From Campylobacter fetus subsp. fetus (GTDB lineage Bacteria > Campylobacterota > Campylobacteria > Campylobacterales > Campylobacteraceae), in NCBI RefSeq assembly GCF_900475935.1, contig NZ_LS483431.1:434001-498000 (forward strand): 64,000 bases of DNA. Reading direction: 5' to 3'. Positions 46,730-56,259 of the stretch are shown piece after piece. The notes beneath the pieces are model-generated. The model made no database searches. It was not told the DNA's origin and saw nothing but the letters and a program-made list of their open reading frames with translations. The stretch's first letter is position 1. Each line of letters starts with the position of its first letter. Made by a program: the position numbers and the translations under genes.

Positions 46730-47038
46730 TTTCGCCTTTCAAATTTAAAATAATAAATAATCCCAAAATCTGTGTTAAAAAAAGCTTAATTTTTTATCTT
46801 TAATCTGCAATTTTTGAATTTTAGAAATTAAAATGAGAGATTTGGAATTTAAATTGAAATATATGATTATTAAATTTTAAAAATATAAAGCTATTAAATT
46901 TAATCAATTAAAAGTAGTTAAATTTAAAATCACATTTAAAAGAATTTAAAGTAGCTAAATAAGCTAGTCAAATTTAAAAAAGCTAAAATATATAAATTTA
47001 AAAACAAACTATAGAGTAGTTAAATTTAAAACAATTCA
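46730..47038. other. AT-rich gap before the sap terminator
   Basis: No gene seen. Repeated TTAAATTTAAAA words dominate. From about 46955 the sequence is nearly the same as 12400-12513, so this sap 3' flank was copied together with the gene end. Confidence 0.6.
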
Positions 47039-47060
47039 AGGAGCCTATTTAAAGGCTCCT
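47039..47060 (-). terminator. Terminator of the eighth sap gene
   Basis: AGGAGCCT/AGGCTCCT hairpin, as at 1048. Confidence 0.72.
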
Positions 47061-47110
47061 CTAGCAAAAAACTATCTACTATTTTTATTAAGGTTTTAAT
47101 CAAAAAGTCG

Positions 47111-50100
47111 TTAAGCTACTGTGATTGTATTAGCATCAACAGTGTCATTAAATGTAACGATACCTGTTAATTCTATTAATATGTCATTATTGGCAAATGC
47201 AGCATCTCCTGCAGCATCGACTACATAAGTATTTCCTTTATAAGTAAATACTTCAGCAGTAGTAGCAACTACAGTTCCATCTTTGCCTTCGCCTAATTTA
47301 GCTAATGCAGCTAACAAATTAGCTTCGCCAGATAAATCTCCTCTATCTTTTATGCTAGTAGCACCTTTTAGTACTATTTGATCTCCGGATAAAGCGTTAG
47401 TTATACTTACTAAATCAGCTTTTATAGAGGCATCGTTTGTCTTATCTGATATTTTAGTTGAGCTTACATCTACCTTATCTACCGCAGTATCTTTTCCTAA
47501 ATCTATAGCTACTGCTTTATTTTCAGATACCACTGTGATAGTATCGGCACCTAAGCTACCCTTAACAGAAGTAATAGCCGTATTTGCAGCAACAAGAGTA
47601 ATCGTACTAGCAAGAGTTCCGCCAGTAGCGCTTAATCCGCTTAGATCTATAGTTTTTAAATCTGCTGCAGCAGTGTCTGGAGTAACGGTTATAGTGTTAG
47701 CTCCTGCTCCTAGATCGCCAGATATTTTTATATCTGTAAGACTCGCAGCTGAAGTATATGTTATTTGTTCAGCAGCGTCGCTACCTTGTACGCTTACATC
47801 TGTTTTATTACCTTGTACTGCTTTACCTAGTTCGATTGCAACATTACCTGTTATACCCTTAACCCCGCTTATATCCAAACTACTTAGTTTAGTAGCATCC
47901 GTTAAAGTAAGAGTTAAAGTTCCACCACTTAAATCTCCGCTAGCGGTTATAGTTTGAGTATCGCCTTTACCTATTATTGTTAATGCATCATCTGCAGCGG
48001 CCCCACCTATTACTTGAGCATTTAAATCAGTACCGCCGGCTGCGGCAGTTATCTCTACTACGTTTTTACTGATCTCTGAACCTACATAAGTAACTTCGTT
48101 TGAAGTAATTTCTACTTTATTACCAGAAGCGCTATTTATAGTCCCTAAAACACCACCTAGATCTACGCTTACTATATCACCAGCAAGAGCTCCTATAGTA
48201 ATGTTTCCTAGAGTATTTCCTGCATTTAGAGTTAGATTACCTTGAGTTGCTGATACGGCTCCTAAAGTAACATTTCCAGTAGCTGAAGAGATGATCACAC
48301 TAGCATTTCCTGTTGATGAAGTTATAGCTCCTAAAGTTAATGCTCCAACATTTTCTATATTAAAGTCTACATCGCCTTTTGCAGTAGTCGTTCCTAGTTT
48401 AAACTCTCCGCTTACATTTATATTTGCTTCTAAAGATGCTAAAGTAGCAGTTCCTACGTTAACACTGTTTAAATCAGCAGAAACTCCGTTTAAGCTTAAG
48501 TTATTTAAGTTTTTCAAGCTTGTAGCAGTAGCTATGCTAAATGCTCCTTCGGTATTTACGCTAAGATTTTTTACCGAATCAAGATCCGTAGCATTTGCGC
48601 CTGTTAATGCAAACGCACCTTTATTATTTACGGTTAAATCAGTTAATTTAGCTACACCGCCAAGAGTTAAACCAACAGTATCTTTAGCTGCGTTTATATC
48701 TATTTTTGTAGCATTTGCAGCTTGAACTACGGCATCAGCAGCAGCTGTTACTTTATTTGAGTTAATTGTAAGCTCGGTTGCTTTATCGGCTACTATTTTA
48801 CCTTTTGCTGCTACGCTAGCTCCCTTATCATCAACATCTGAAAAGTTAATTGTTTTTAAACTCTCGTCATTGATAGTTACTGCTTTATCAGTAGCATTAT
48901 TTGCCAAGATATTAACTGTCTCTACGTTTCCGTTTGACTCAGTAACAGTTTTAGCTATATTTTTAAAGCTTAACTCTGTTACGCTCTGAGCTTTTTTCAA
49001 TGATAGAGTTAAATCTTTAGTATTACCGTCTACAGTAACTTTTTCTATATTTGTTAAAGTCGGTTGAAGTGTGTCAGCAGTGCTTCCTTTGATAACTAGC
49101 TCGTCATTTCCAGCGCCACCATCAATTGCTACGTTTACTGCAACATCTTTTATAGTTATCTTATCATTACCATTTCCACCTTTAATACTAGTAACACTAG
49201 CTGATGTGCTTAAATCTGCATCCAAAGCTCCACCGAAGCTAGAAGCATCTAAAGTAGTAGTTTTTGCTCCTGTTGCTAAAGATAGATTTGCGTTTCCTTT
49301 TACAGATATACTTGCCACATCAGCACTTACAAAGCTTTGGCTTCCTGTAGTATTTAAATTTAGAGTTTCTATCTTATCGGCAGTTATTGCTACGCTAGCA
49401 CCTTTAGCACCAACACCATTTACTTTTAAATTTTGCACATCAGCTGAACCATCAAGCACTTTATCCGCATATATAGAATCTACATTGAATTTATCAGCTT
49501 TTAGGTTAGTAAGCTCAACATCTACTATATTAGCAAGATTAGTAACGCTAATTCCTTTTTCGCCACTTAACGCAACTGTTTGCAATCCATCTATACCTTT
49601 AGCGTCGAATGTTCTGTTTGAAACACTACTATTAGTTAAAGATAGTTTTTCTATATTTTTGATGTAGCCGTCATCTTTTAGGCCTTTGAAGTTATTCTTC
49701 AAATCTACCTTAAGCACATCATTACCAGCACCACCATCTATCTTATCCCCAGGATTTAAAGTACTCTCAGCAGCAGTACCTACCACCCCACTAATAAGAT
49801 CTCCACCCTCAGTACCAGTAATAGTATCATTCTCAGTAGTAAGAGCTATCTTATTTAAACCAGCCTCATCTATACTCTCTTTTAACCCATCAACCTCACC
49901 CTTAGCACTCTCAACACTACTACTATTACTAGTAACATTATTAATTATATCAACAGTCTTTTGTATTAAAGCATTTTGTTGATCAGGAGTAAGACCATCA
50001 AGTGGAAGTTTAGCTATAGTATCAGCAACATAATTACTAACAATTACCTTATTATTAAATAGATCTTGATTAGCCCCAGCATTACTAGGATCTTTAGCAG

Positions 50101-50434
50101 CATTCACGAAGTGTCCTACTAAATCAGCCTTACTTACTGTACCATTATCTAAAAGATCAACCCAATACTTAAGACCAGCTTTTTGCTCATCACTAACAAA
50201 CTCAGTTAAATTAACAGCATTCTTAAATAAATGCTTTACAAACGACTCATTATTATTTAAAGTCTCGCCAAGAAAACTCTTAGTAATATCTAAATTAAGT
50301 ATAGCATTAGATGTCTCAATCATACCCCATCCATTAGCACTACTCTCATTTACCCAATAAGTATTACCTTCACCCTCTGTAGGTCTTCCAAAAAGAACTA
50401 TAAATAGCTCTGAAACTTCTGATTTTGAAATCAT
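47111..50434 (-). CDS. sap: S-layer surface array protein homolog (1107 aa), duplicate of the first copy
   Basis: The protein is identical to that of 1120-4443. The DNA match appears to run from about 1041 to 4543 against 47032 to 50534 at a constant offset of 45,991. It is separated from the rest of the array by the autotransporter, ssrA and about 7 kb of core genes, and lies directly next to the LPS O-chain genes. Upstream it carries a 94-bp R2 remnant; the first copy has none. Two direct, identical 3.5-kb repeats in one genome imply a recent duplication or ongoing gene conversion. Confidence 0.93.
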   Translation of the reverse strand: MISKSEVSELFIVLFGRPTEGEGNTYWVNESSANGWGMIETSNAILNLDITKSFLGETLNNNESFVKHLFKNAVNLTEFVSDEQKAGLKYWVDLLDNGTVSKADLVGHFVNAAKDPSNAGANQDLFNNKVIVSNYVADTIAKLPLDGLTPDQQNALIQKTVDIINNVTSNSSSVESAKGEVDGLKESIDEAGLNKIALTTENDTITGTEGGDLISGVVGTAAESTLNPGDKIDGGAGNDVLKVDLKNNFKGLKDDGYIKNIEKLSLTNSSVSNRTFDAKGIDGLQTVALSGEKGISVTNLANIVDVELTNLKADKFNVDSIYADKVLDGSADVQNLKVNGVGAKGASVAITADKIETLNLNTTGSQSFVSADVASISVKGNANLSLATGAKTTTLDASSFGGALDADLSTSASVTSIKGGNGNDKITIKDVAVNVAIDGGAGNDELVIKGSTADTLQPTLTNIEKVTVDGNTKDLTLSLKKAQSVTELSFKNIAKTVTESNGNVETVNILANNATDKAVTINDESLKTINFSDVDDKGASVAAKGKIVADKATELTINSNKVTAAADAVVQAANATKIDINAAKDTVGLTLGGVAKLTDLTVNNKGAFALTGANATDLDSVKNLSVNTEGAFSIATATSLKNLNNLSLNGVSADLNSVNVGTATLASLEANINVSGEFKLGTTTAKGDVDFNIENVGALTLGAITSSTGNASVIISSATGNVTLGAVSATQGNLTLNAGNTLGNITIGALAGDIVSVDLGGVLGTINSASGNKVEITSNEVTYVGSEISKNVVEITAAAGGTDLNAQVIGGAAADDALTIIGKGDTQTITASGDLSGGTLTLTLTDATKLSSLDISGVKGITGNVAIELGKAVQGNKTDVSVQGSDAAEQITYTSAASLTDIKISGDLGAGANTITVTPDTAAADLKTIDLSGLSATGGTLASTITLVAANTAITSVKGSLGADTITVVSENKAVAIDLGKDTAVDKVDVSSTKISDKTNDASIKADLVSITNALSGDQIVLKGATSIKDRGDLSGEANLLAALAKLGEGKDGTVVATTAEVFTYKGNTYVVDAAGDAAFANNDILIELTGIVTFNDTVDANTITVA

Positions 50435-50534
50435 ACGAACTCCTTAATAAAATAAAATAAAATCCAGACAAACAAACACTAACTAGTCTTATACTTTATT
50501 ATTATACTTACAAGGTATCAAAGAGTATTTGGTT

Positions 50535-50628
50535 AAATAAGGTATTATTTTAAATTATAATGGTGGAATGAAAAAGAGGAGTATTAATATAATTAGATGA
50601 TTAAAAGAATTATATAAAAGGATAAATG
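50535..50628. repeat. R2 repeat, truncated (94 bp)
   Basis: The first 94 bp of R2, ending at GATAAATG, where the gmd-operon terminator begins. It marks the right edge of sap-type DNA. Confidence 0.8.
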
Positions 50629-50630
50629 AA

Positions 50631-50655
50631 AAGAAGCCGGAAAATATGGCTTCTT
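50631..50655 (-). terminator. Terminator of the gmd operon
   Basis: AAGAAGCC/GGCTTCTT stem with a 9-base loop, 37 bp after the gmd stop. The T run is better on the plus-strand side, so it may also insulate the sap side. Confidence 0.5.
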
Positions 50656-50691
50656 GAATTGTTTTTGTTTATAAATTTATATATTCTAAAT

Positions 50692-51723
50692 TCAAAATTC
50701 AAAACCGTTTTGTATTCTTTTTAGATCGGCTTTTACCATCATGGAGCAGAGTTCGTCTAAATTTGTTTTAGCTTGCCAGTTTAAAGCAGTTTTAGCTTTT
50801 GATGCGTCGCCTATAAGCAAATCAACTTCAGCCGGACGGAAAAATTTAGGATTTACTTTTACCAATATATTTCCTTGCTTATCTCTAGCTACTTCATTCT
50901 CTCCGCTTCCTTCAAATGTAAGTGGAATATCTAGAGCTTCAAAGCTCATTTTTACGAAATCTCTTACTGTAGTTGTTTTATTAGATGCTAAAACAAATGT
51001 ATCTGCATTTGTATGTTGCAATATGGCATACATTCCTTCTACATAATCTTTAGCATATCCCCAGTCGCGTTTGGCATCTAGGTTGCCTAATTCTAAGCAA
51101 TCAACTTTTTTTAGAGCGATTTTAGCTGCTGTATTTGTGATCTTTCTAGTCACAAATTCCAGCCCCCTTAAAGGACTTTCATGGTTAAATAATATTCCGC
51201 AGCTAGCGAATATATCATAACTTTCACGATAATTTATAGTCATAAAATGACCATATAACTTAGCTACTCCATAAGGAGAGCGTGGATAAAATGGTGTTTT
51301 TTCTGTTTGCGGTATGGTTTGAACCTTGCCAAACATCTCTGATGTTCCTGCTTGATAGAATTTTATAGATTTATTTGTTAGTCTTATAGCTTCTAAAAGG
51401 TTTAAAACCGCTATGCCAGATGCGTATGATGTGTGCAGTGGTTCATTAAAGCTTATACCTACAAAGCTTTGTGCGGCAAGGTTATAAATTTCATCTGGTT
51501 TTGATGTTTTGATAGCATTGATACAGCTTACAGGATCTGTTATGTCTAGTTCTATAAGGCTAAATTGCGGTTCATTCGTTAAATTTAGCTCATTTAGTCT
51601 CCATAAATTTGTGCTTGCTGCTCTTCTAAAACCTCCGTATACTTTATATCCTAGATCTAGAAGATATCTTGATAAGTATGCTCCGTCTTGTCCTGTAACG
51701 CCTGTAATAAGTACTGTTTTCAT
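50692..51723 (-). CDS. gmd: GDP-mannose 4,6-dehydratase
   Basis: 343 residues of the short-chain dehydrogenase fold. It has the NADP-binding [14 protein letters not shown] and catalytic TSEMFGK plus YGVAK (Tyr-x3-Lys). It converts GDP-D-mannose to GDP-4-keto-6-deoxy-D-mannose, the precursor of GDP-D-rhamnose, GDP-fucose or related sugars. No separate reductase (rmd) is in the window; some Gmd enzymes also reduce, so the end sugar is not fixed by sequence. It is the last gene of the wzm-wzt-transferase operon and overlaps the upstream gene by 4 bp (ATGA). Confidence 0.92.
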   Translation of the reverse strand: MKTVLITGVTGQDGAYLSRYLLDLGYKVYGGFRRAASTNLWRLNELNLTNEPQFSLIELDITDPVSCINAIKTSKPDEIYNLAAQSFVGISFNEPLHTSYASGIAVLNLLEAIRLTNKSIKFYQAGTSEMFGKVQTIPQTEKTPFYPRSPYGVAKLYGHFMTINYRESYDIFASCGILFNHESPLRGLEFVTRKITNTAAKIALKKVDCLELGNLDAKRDWGYAKDYVEGMYAILQHTNADTFVLASNKTTTVRDFVKMSFEALDIPLTFEGSGENEVARDKQGNILVKVNPKFFRPAEVDLLIGDASKAKTALNWQAKTNLDELCSMMVKADLKRIQNGFEF

Positions 51724-52805
51724 AATAATCCTTTTGTTTGGTTTATAAAATTTTTATCATTTCTAATTGCTAGTATGATTTTATAATATCTATTAGCTAG
51801 AGTTTGCCAGTTTGTTTCATTTAGCCATTTTTGTCTATTCTCTAAAACAATTTTAGTTTGATCATTTGAGAATCCATTATAAGCTTCGTTTAACAAATCT
51901 ACTATATTATCTATTTTAAATCCTTTTATTTGAAATGTCATATCTCTTAACTCATCAAAAATTGTACTAGGAGATACGGCTACTATTTTGGAGCAACACA
52001 TACAAGACCTTGCTGCGGCACTGCTACTTTCATCCGTAATTCCATACGGAAGCACTATAATATCGCATTTTGATAGCTTATTTTGCACTATATCATCATC
52101 TAAAAAGTCTGTTTGCCATTCTATTTTATCTTCTATTGCACTGTTGTCTATGATTGATTTGCATAGTTTATATTCGGATAAAGATAACGGATGATCTGAT
52201 CTAAGAGAGCTTAAGCAAACCAACTTTGTTAACGGATGATCTTTTTCAAATTTAATAAACGCTTTTAATAGATTGCTGACTCCTTTATGAGGAAATAGAA
52301 ATCCAAAAAAGCCTATTGTAAATTCTTTATTGATATTTTTTTCTTTTTGATTTTCACTTATATCTTGTTTAACGATTCCTTGAGGAAACAGGGTAACATT
52401 ATCAACTATACCGATTGATTTTAGGTTGTTTAAATCATCTATGGAGTGTACAAAAACTCTATCGAAAAGAAAAAGGGTATCTGAAACATCTTTTTTAATA
52501 CTATCATCCATATATAGATATTGTTTTGTAGAATGCAGAGTTATAAGGGTTGTTTTGCCTATGTTGTTTAGTGATTTTATTAAATTTGCAAAGCTTTTAT
52601 CTAAATCAAAAAATGCTATATGGTATTGAAACCATACGACGTCACTGTTGTTAAATGAAGCTACGGACCAATTTCGTTTGTCTATCTTTTGATAATCATT
52701 ATCTAAAGAGTCTGACCATGATAGTATTTTTATATCTGTAATTTTTGATAATTCACTACATAAATATTTTGAATATCCAGCTATACCGCATCTTACCCCC
52801 CCCAC
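51720..52805 (-). CDS. GT4 glycosyltransferase ORF, probably the third domain of a phase-variable fusion
   Basis: 361 residues from a GTG start that lies inside the poly-G tract, with no ribosome site. The GT4 features are [16 protein letters not shown] (nucleotide-sugar domain start), [17 protein letters not shown] and a C-terminal [21 protein letters not shown]. In family members a STWGVRCGIA-type strand belongs to the natural N-terminus. Here STWGG is encoded at the end of the upstream ORF, so this ORF is probably the C-terminal part of a longer protein. With nine instead of eight G residues, the two ORFs join in frame into one protein of about 1,108 residues. It would add sugars to the O-chain in the cytoplasm. 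Confidence 0.75.
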   Translation of the reverse strand: MGGVRCGIAGYSKYLCSELSKITDIKILSWSDSLDNDYQKIDKRNWSVASFNNSDVVWFQYHIAFFDLDKSFANLIKSLNNIGKTTLITLHSTKQYLYMDDSIKKDVSDTLFLFDRVFVHSIDDLNNLKSIGIVDNVTLFPQGIVKQDISENQKEKNINKEFTIGFFGFLFPHKGVSNLLKAFIKFEKDHPLTKLVCLSSLRSDHPLSLSEYKLCKSIIDNSAIEDKIEWQTDFLDDDIVQNKLSKCDIIVLPYGITDESSSAAARSCMCCSKIVAVSPSTIFDELRDMTFQIKGFKIDNIVDLLNEAYNGFSNDQTKIVLENRQKWLNETNWQTLANRYYKIILAIRNDKNFINQTKGLL

Positions 52806-55045
52806 GTGCTTACTATAGATATATTATAGTTTTTTTGTAATGGCTCATATGATTTTAATGCAGATATAGATGAGATAAAGTTATTTACAGCATTTTTTCC
52901 AAAAAACATTTTTTCCAAACTATTTTTTAACACGCTAGTTTTTTGAAATAGTTCATCTTTCGGCATTTTGGATATTTTTAAAATTTGCTCTTTTAGGCTT
53001 TTTACGCTCGGATTTGCCCATACGGAATAAGACGAACTTACATGCGATTCAGATTTTGCATAGTTAAAGTCTATATAGTTTGCAAAACTATCTAAAAAGT
53101 CTGTATGTGCGCTATATCCAGTAGCAATGATCGGTTTTTGAGATATGGCTCCTTCTATTGCTGGATAGTTTAGTCCTTCGCCTCTAGTAGGTAAAACAAT
53201 GATATCTGCTTCTTCATATAGTTTTAAAATCTTATCTTGGCTTAATTCGTCGAATATTATATTTACTCTATTTTGATATTTTTTATCTACTAATGAGTTA
53301 AGTAGTTGTTTTATATTATTATGTGGGTTATAAAATGTTTTTATGGTAAGAGTGAATTTAAATTCATTGTTTTTGCAAAGTTCATTGAATGCGCAAAGCA
53401 GTATATCTGCACCTTTTCTAGGAAAACATGATGATATATGAAATAACTTTATATCTTTATGAAATACTGTTGGATTTTTAGTCTTGAACTCTATTATCGG
53501 TATATTTACAACCTTTATAGTGGTAGTACAACCATTGTCTATAAGAACTTTTTTTATAAAATACGATGATACTATTATAGCGTTATAGTTTGCATTTAAT
53601 TCGTCTATGGTATTTTGTGGAATTTTAGACTCTTCCCAAAAAAATAGGGCTATGCAAAAGCTATTTTTATCGGTATTTTTTATCAGAGGATAGTGATGAT
53701 ATATTGTTATATCGCTATTTGTTGTTTTTATAAATTTATTTAAGTACGGATCGTCTGATTTTAACTCTTTTTGTTCTTCGTACGGCGATACAGAGATATC
53801 TAAATTTGAAAAATCATCAAGAGATTTCAATATATTTTTATTTACGATAGCCAAACTATAGCTACCTTTAAAATGTCCTATGATAGATATTGAGCTGAAA
53901 GTTTGTATTATCTTATCAGTCTGTTTTAATTTTAAATTTAATAATCTATCATCTGATATCCTATAATCAATAAATTTAATAATTTTACCTTGATTTTGTG
54001 CAATAAACTCATTTTTACCATATAGTCTTAGTTTCTGGACGGCAGGGTTTAGAGCAGGGAAGGTAGATAGCATTTTTTTAATAGATTTTTTTAATATTAA
54101 ATTGCTTTTTATTGTAGATTCTAATTTGTTTATAGTTTTTTTGTTTATTTCTCTTATTATCCGTCTTGGCCTACTATTTGGGGTAAATAGTATCCACGAT
54201 TTAGCTCCTAGTATAAACCAGTGGTAAAAATAATAGCATTTCTTTATCGGTTGTAATATTTTTTGCAGCTCTTCGTTTTCTTTTTTAAGGTATGTTATAT
54301 CTGATTGCAATTTATCTACTAAATCAAATTTAGCATAACAAGAGTCAAATTTATCAAATACATCATCAAAGCTGATTCCATAGTTTATATTAAATAGCGC
54401 ATCTAGTTTTTTATTATCTTTTTTTTGTGCTATTAAAGCATAATCTGGACTTGTCAGTAATACTAAATCTTTTACATTTTGTTTGGGAGTAGTTTCGTTT
54501 AATCTAGCTACTTTTATCTTTTCAAATCCACAATACGCAGTAAGATTTACTAACAATTCCATAGGTAAAGGATGGATATGTGTAGGATCAAGATAAAAAC
54601 CGTTTGTAGCTACATATATATTTTCAGGGTTTGGGGTTTCTAGTATCAAAATTCCGTTATCTTTTAATATTCTTAAGCTCTCTTTTATAATATTTTCTAA
54701 TAAACCAAATTCTAAATGTTCTGCTATTTGAAATCCTGTTATGGCATCTACTGAGTTATTTTTATGCTCTTTTAATGCGGTTAAAGCATCTTTTAGCATA
54801 ACATTTAAGCCTTTTTCTTTAGCGCCTTTTATCATCTGTTCATCGATATCATATCCTGTCGCTTTTATATTGTTCATAATTAAAAGCTCTATAAATTCTC
54901 CTCGTCCACAACCTATATCTATGACTTCTAGTTCATTATCTTGTTTTATGGCTTTTAAAAATGGAATATAAAAATTAAGCCTATTTTGTATATTTTCACT
55001 ACTTCCGCGTAAATTATCTTCTAAATATTTATAAAAATCACTCAC
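52793..55045 (-). CDS. Methyltransferase-glycosyltransferase fusion of O-chain synthesis
   Basis: 750 residues. Residues 1-200 form a SAM-dependent methyltransferase (DIGCGRGE at 43-50, ILILETPNPEN near 150). Residues about 240-345 are helical with a charged coiled segment. From about residue 380 comes a GT4 glycosyltransferase with FHISSCFPRKGADILLCAF and IIVLPTRGEGLNYPAIEGA. Methyltransferases joined to coiled coils beside a Wzt with a carbohydrate-binding tail act elsewhere (WbdD-type) as chain-length terminators that cap the polymer. A similar capping role here is inferred. The C-terminus ends exactly at the poly-G tract, and the next GT domain follows in another frame. The start overlaps the wzt stop by 4 bp. 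Confidence 0.8.
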   Translation of the reverse strand: MSDFYKYLEDNLRGSSENIQNRLNFYIPFLKAIKQDNELEVIDIGCGRGEFIELLIMNNIKATGYDIDEQMIKGAKEKGLNVMLKDALTALKEHKNNSVDAITGFQIAEHLEFGLLENIIKESLRILKDNGILILETPNPENIYVATNGFYLDPTHIHPLPMELLVNLTAYCGFEKIKVARLNETTPKQNVKDLVLLTSPDYALIAQKKDNKKLDALFNINYGISFDDVFDKFDSCYAKFDLVDKLQSDITYLKKENEELQKILQPIKKCYYFYHWFILGAKSWILFTPNSRPRRIIREINKKTINKLESTIKSNLILKKSIKKMLSTFPALNPAVQKLRLYGKNEFIAQNQGKIIKFIDYRISDDRLLNLKLKQTDKIIQTFSSISIIGHFKGSYSLAIVNKNILKSLDDFSNLDISVSPYEEQKELKSDDPYLNKFIKTTNSDITIYHHYPLIKNTDKNSFCIALFFWEESKIPQNTIDELNANYNAIIVSSYFIKKVLIDNGCTTTIKVVNIPIIEFKTKNPTVFHKDIKLFHISSCFPRKGADILLCAFNELCKNNEFKFTLTIKTFYNPHNNIKQLLNSLVDKKYQNRVNIIFDELSQDKILKLYEEADIIVLPTRGEGLNYPAIEGAISQKPIIATGYSAHTDFLDSFANYIDFNYAKSESHVSSSYSVWANPSVKSLKEQILKISKMPKDELFQKTSVLKNSLEKMFFGKNAVNNFISSISALKSYEPLQKNYNISIVSTWGG
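52796..52803 (-). repeat. Poly-G(8) tract joining two transferase ORFs
   Basis: Eight G on the minus strand. With eight G the upstream ORF reads STWGG and stops at TAA. Adding one G gives [12 protein letters not shown] and continues through the downstream ORF. Removing one gives STWGGKMR in the third frame. Such tracts in Campylobacter surface genes are classic slippage sites. Confidence 0.78.
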
Positions 55046-56259
55046 TTATCTATCCTTAAATTTGGCTCTAAAAACACACAGCCGTTAAAATATGGATATA
55101 ATGTGTTTTTTACATTTATTATTAATATATTATCACTCCATTCGTAGTTTTGTTCCAAATGACTATCACCGGAGTGAAGAGCGGCCGAGAATGAGTATGA
55201 ACCAGATCCTAAGTTTAATTTAAAATCAAAAGAGTAATTTAAAATCTCACCTTTTTTTAAATTTACTAAAGTCTTACCTAAGTGGTGCGTATTTGTACCA
55301 TACATAGTAAGTCCGAATCTATCTTTTATGATAAATCCAAGAACTAGATCATCTATATCTTTGTTTATTTTAATTTGTAGTTTAAGAGTTATTGATTCAC
55401 AAGTTTCTAGATCCGATGTTTTAACACCTTTATGATTTATAATATAAGCGTCTATGATATTTGCATCTTTACTGCCTGAGGTAGTTTTGATTTTTCCGTT
55501 ACTTAACTTTTGTTGGACGATGTGATTGCTTTGTTTTTTAGATATCATGGCATTATAAAAGTCTAAAACAACATCAGGCGTATCATCTTTTAAAATTTGA
55601 CCCTTGTCCAATAGTATGGCTCTTTGGCATATTGATTGTATAGCCATAAGATCGTGTGATACAATAAGCAAAGTAGTCCCCGCTTTGCTAAATTCTCGTA
55701 TTTTACTAAAACTTTTATGTTGAAAATATATATCTCCTACAGATAAAGCTTCATCTATTATCAAAATTTCAGGTCTTTTTGCAGTAACTATAGCAAAGGC
55801 TAATCGCATCTGCATACCGCTGCTGTATAATCTAACCGGTTTATCAAAATATTCACCAATTTCGGCAAAATCTTCTATATATGATATAACTTCATCTATC
55901 TCTTTTTTTCTATAACCCATAAGTCCTGCTGAATGATATGCGTTTTGTCTTCCTGTAAGCTCGCCGCTAAATCCCATTCCAAGTTCTAATATAGATGATA
56001 TTTTACCATTGATTGTGATATTCGCAGATGTTGGTTTTAATGTACCTGTAATTATTTTTAGCAGAGTGCTTTTACCGGCTCCATTTTGACCTATCAAACC
56101 TACTGTTTGTCCGGAATGTATTTCAAAATTTATATCTTTTAATATAGATATATCGCGTGAAGAGTTATGTTTTAGTCCAAACCAAGTAACAATGCGAGAT
56201 ATGTTGCTTTCATAGCTTTTATAAATTTTATTTAGAGATTCTACTTTTAATGCTATCAT
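55042..56259 (-). CDS. wzt: O-antigen ABC exporter ATPase Wzt with carbohydrate-binding tail
   Basis: 405 residues. The N-terminal ~235 are an ABC ATPase with Walker A GQNGAGKST, signature YSSGMQMR (degenerate in this family), Walker B ILIIDEALSVGD and H-loop VSHD. The C-terminal ~165 residues (from about 245) resemble the Wzt_C carbohydrate-binding domain, which in other bacteria recognises the capped non-reducing end of the O-chain before export. With wzm it forms the inner-membrane exporter. It overlaps both neighbours by 4 bp. The long form of Wzt supports export of a terminally modified polymer. Confidence 0.93.
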   Translation of the reverse strand: MIALKVESLNKIYKSYESNISRIVTWFGLKHNSSRDISILKDINFEIHSGQTVGLIGQNGAGKSTLLKIITGTLKPTSANITINGKISSILELGMGFSGELTGRQNAYHSAGLMGYRKKEIDEVISYIEDFAEIGEYFDKPVRLYSSGMQMRLAFAIVTAKRPEILIIDEALSVGDIYFQHKSFSKIREFSKAGTTLLIVSHDLMAIQSICQRAILLDKGQILKDDTPDVVLDFYNAMISKKQSNHIVQQKLSNGKIKTTSGSKDANIIDAYIINHKGVKTSDLETCESITLKLQIKINKDIDDLVLGFIIKDRFGLTMYGTNTHHLGKTLVNLKKGEILNYSFDFKLNLGSGSYSFSAALHSGDSHLEQNYEWSDNILIINVKNTLYPYFNGCVFLEPNLRIDK

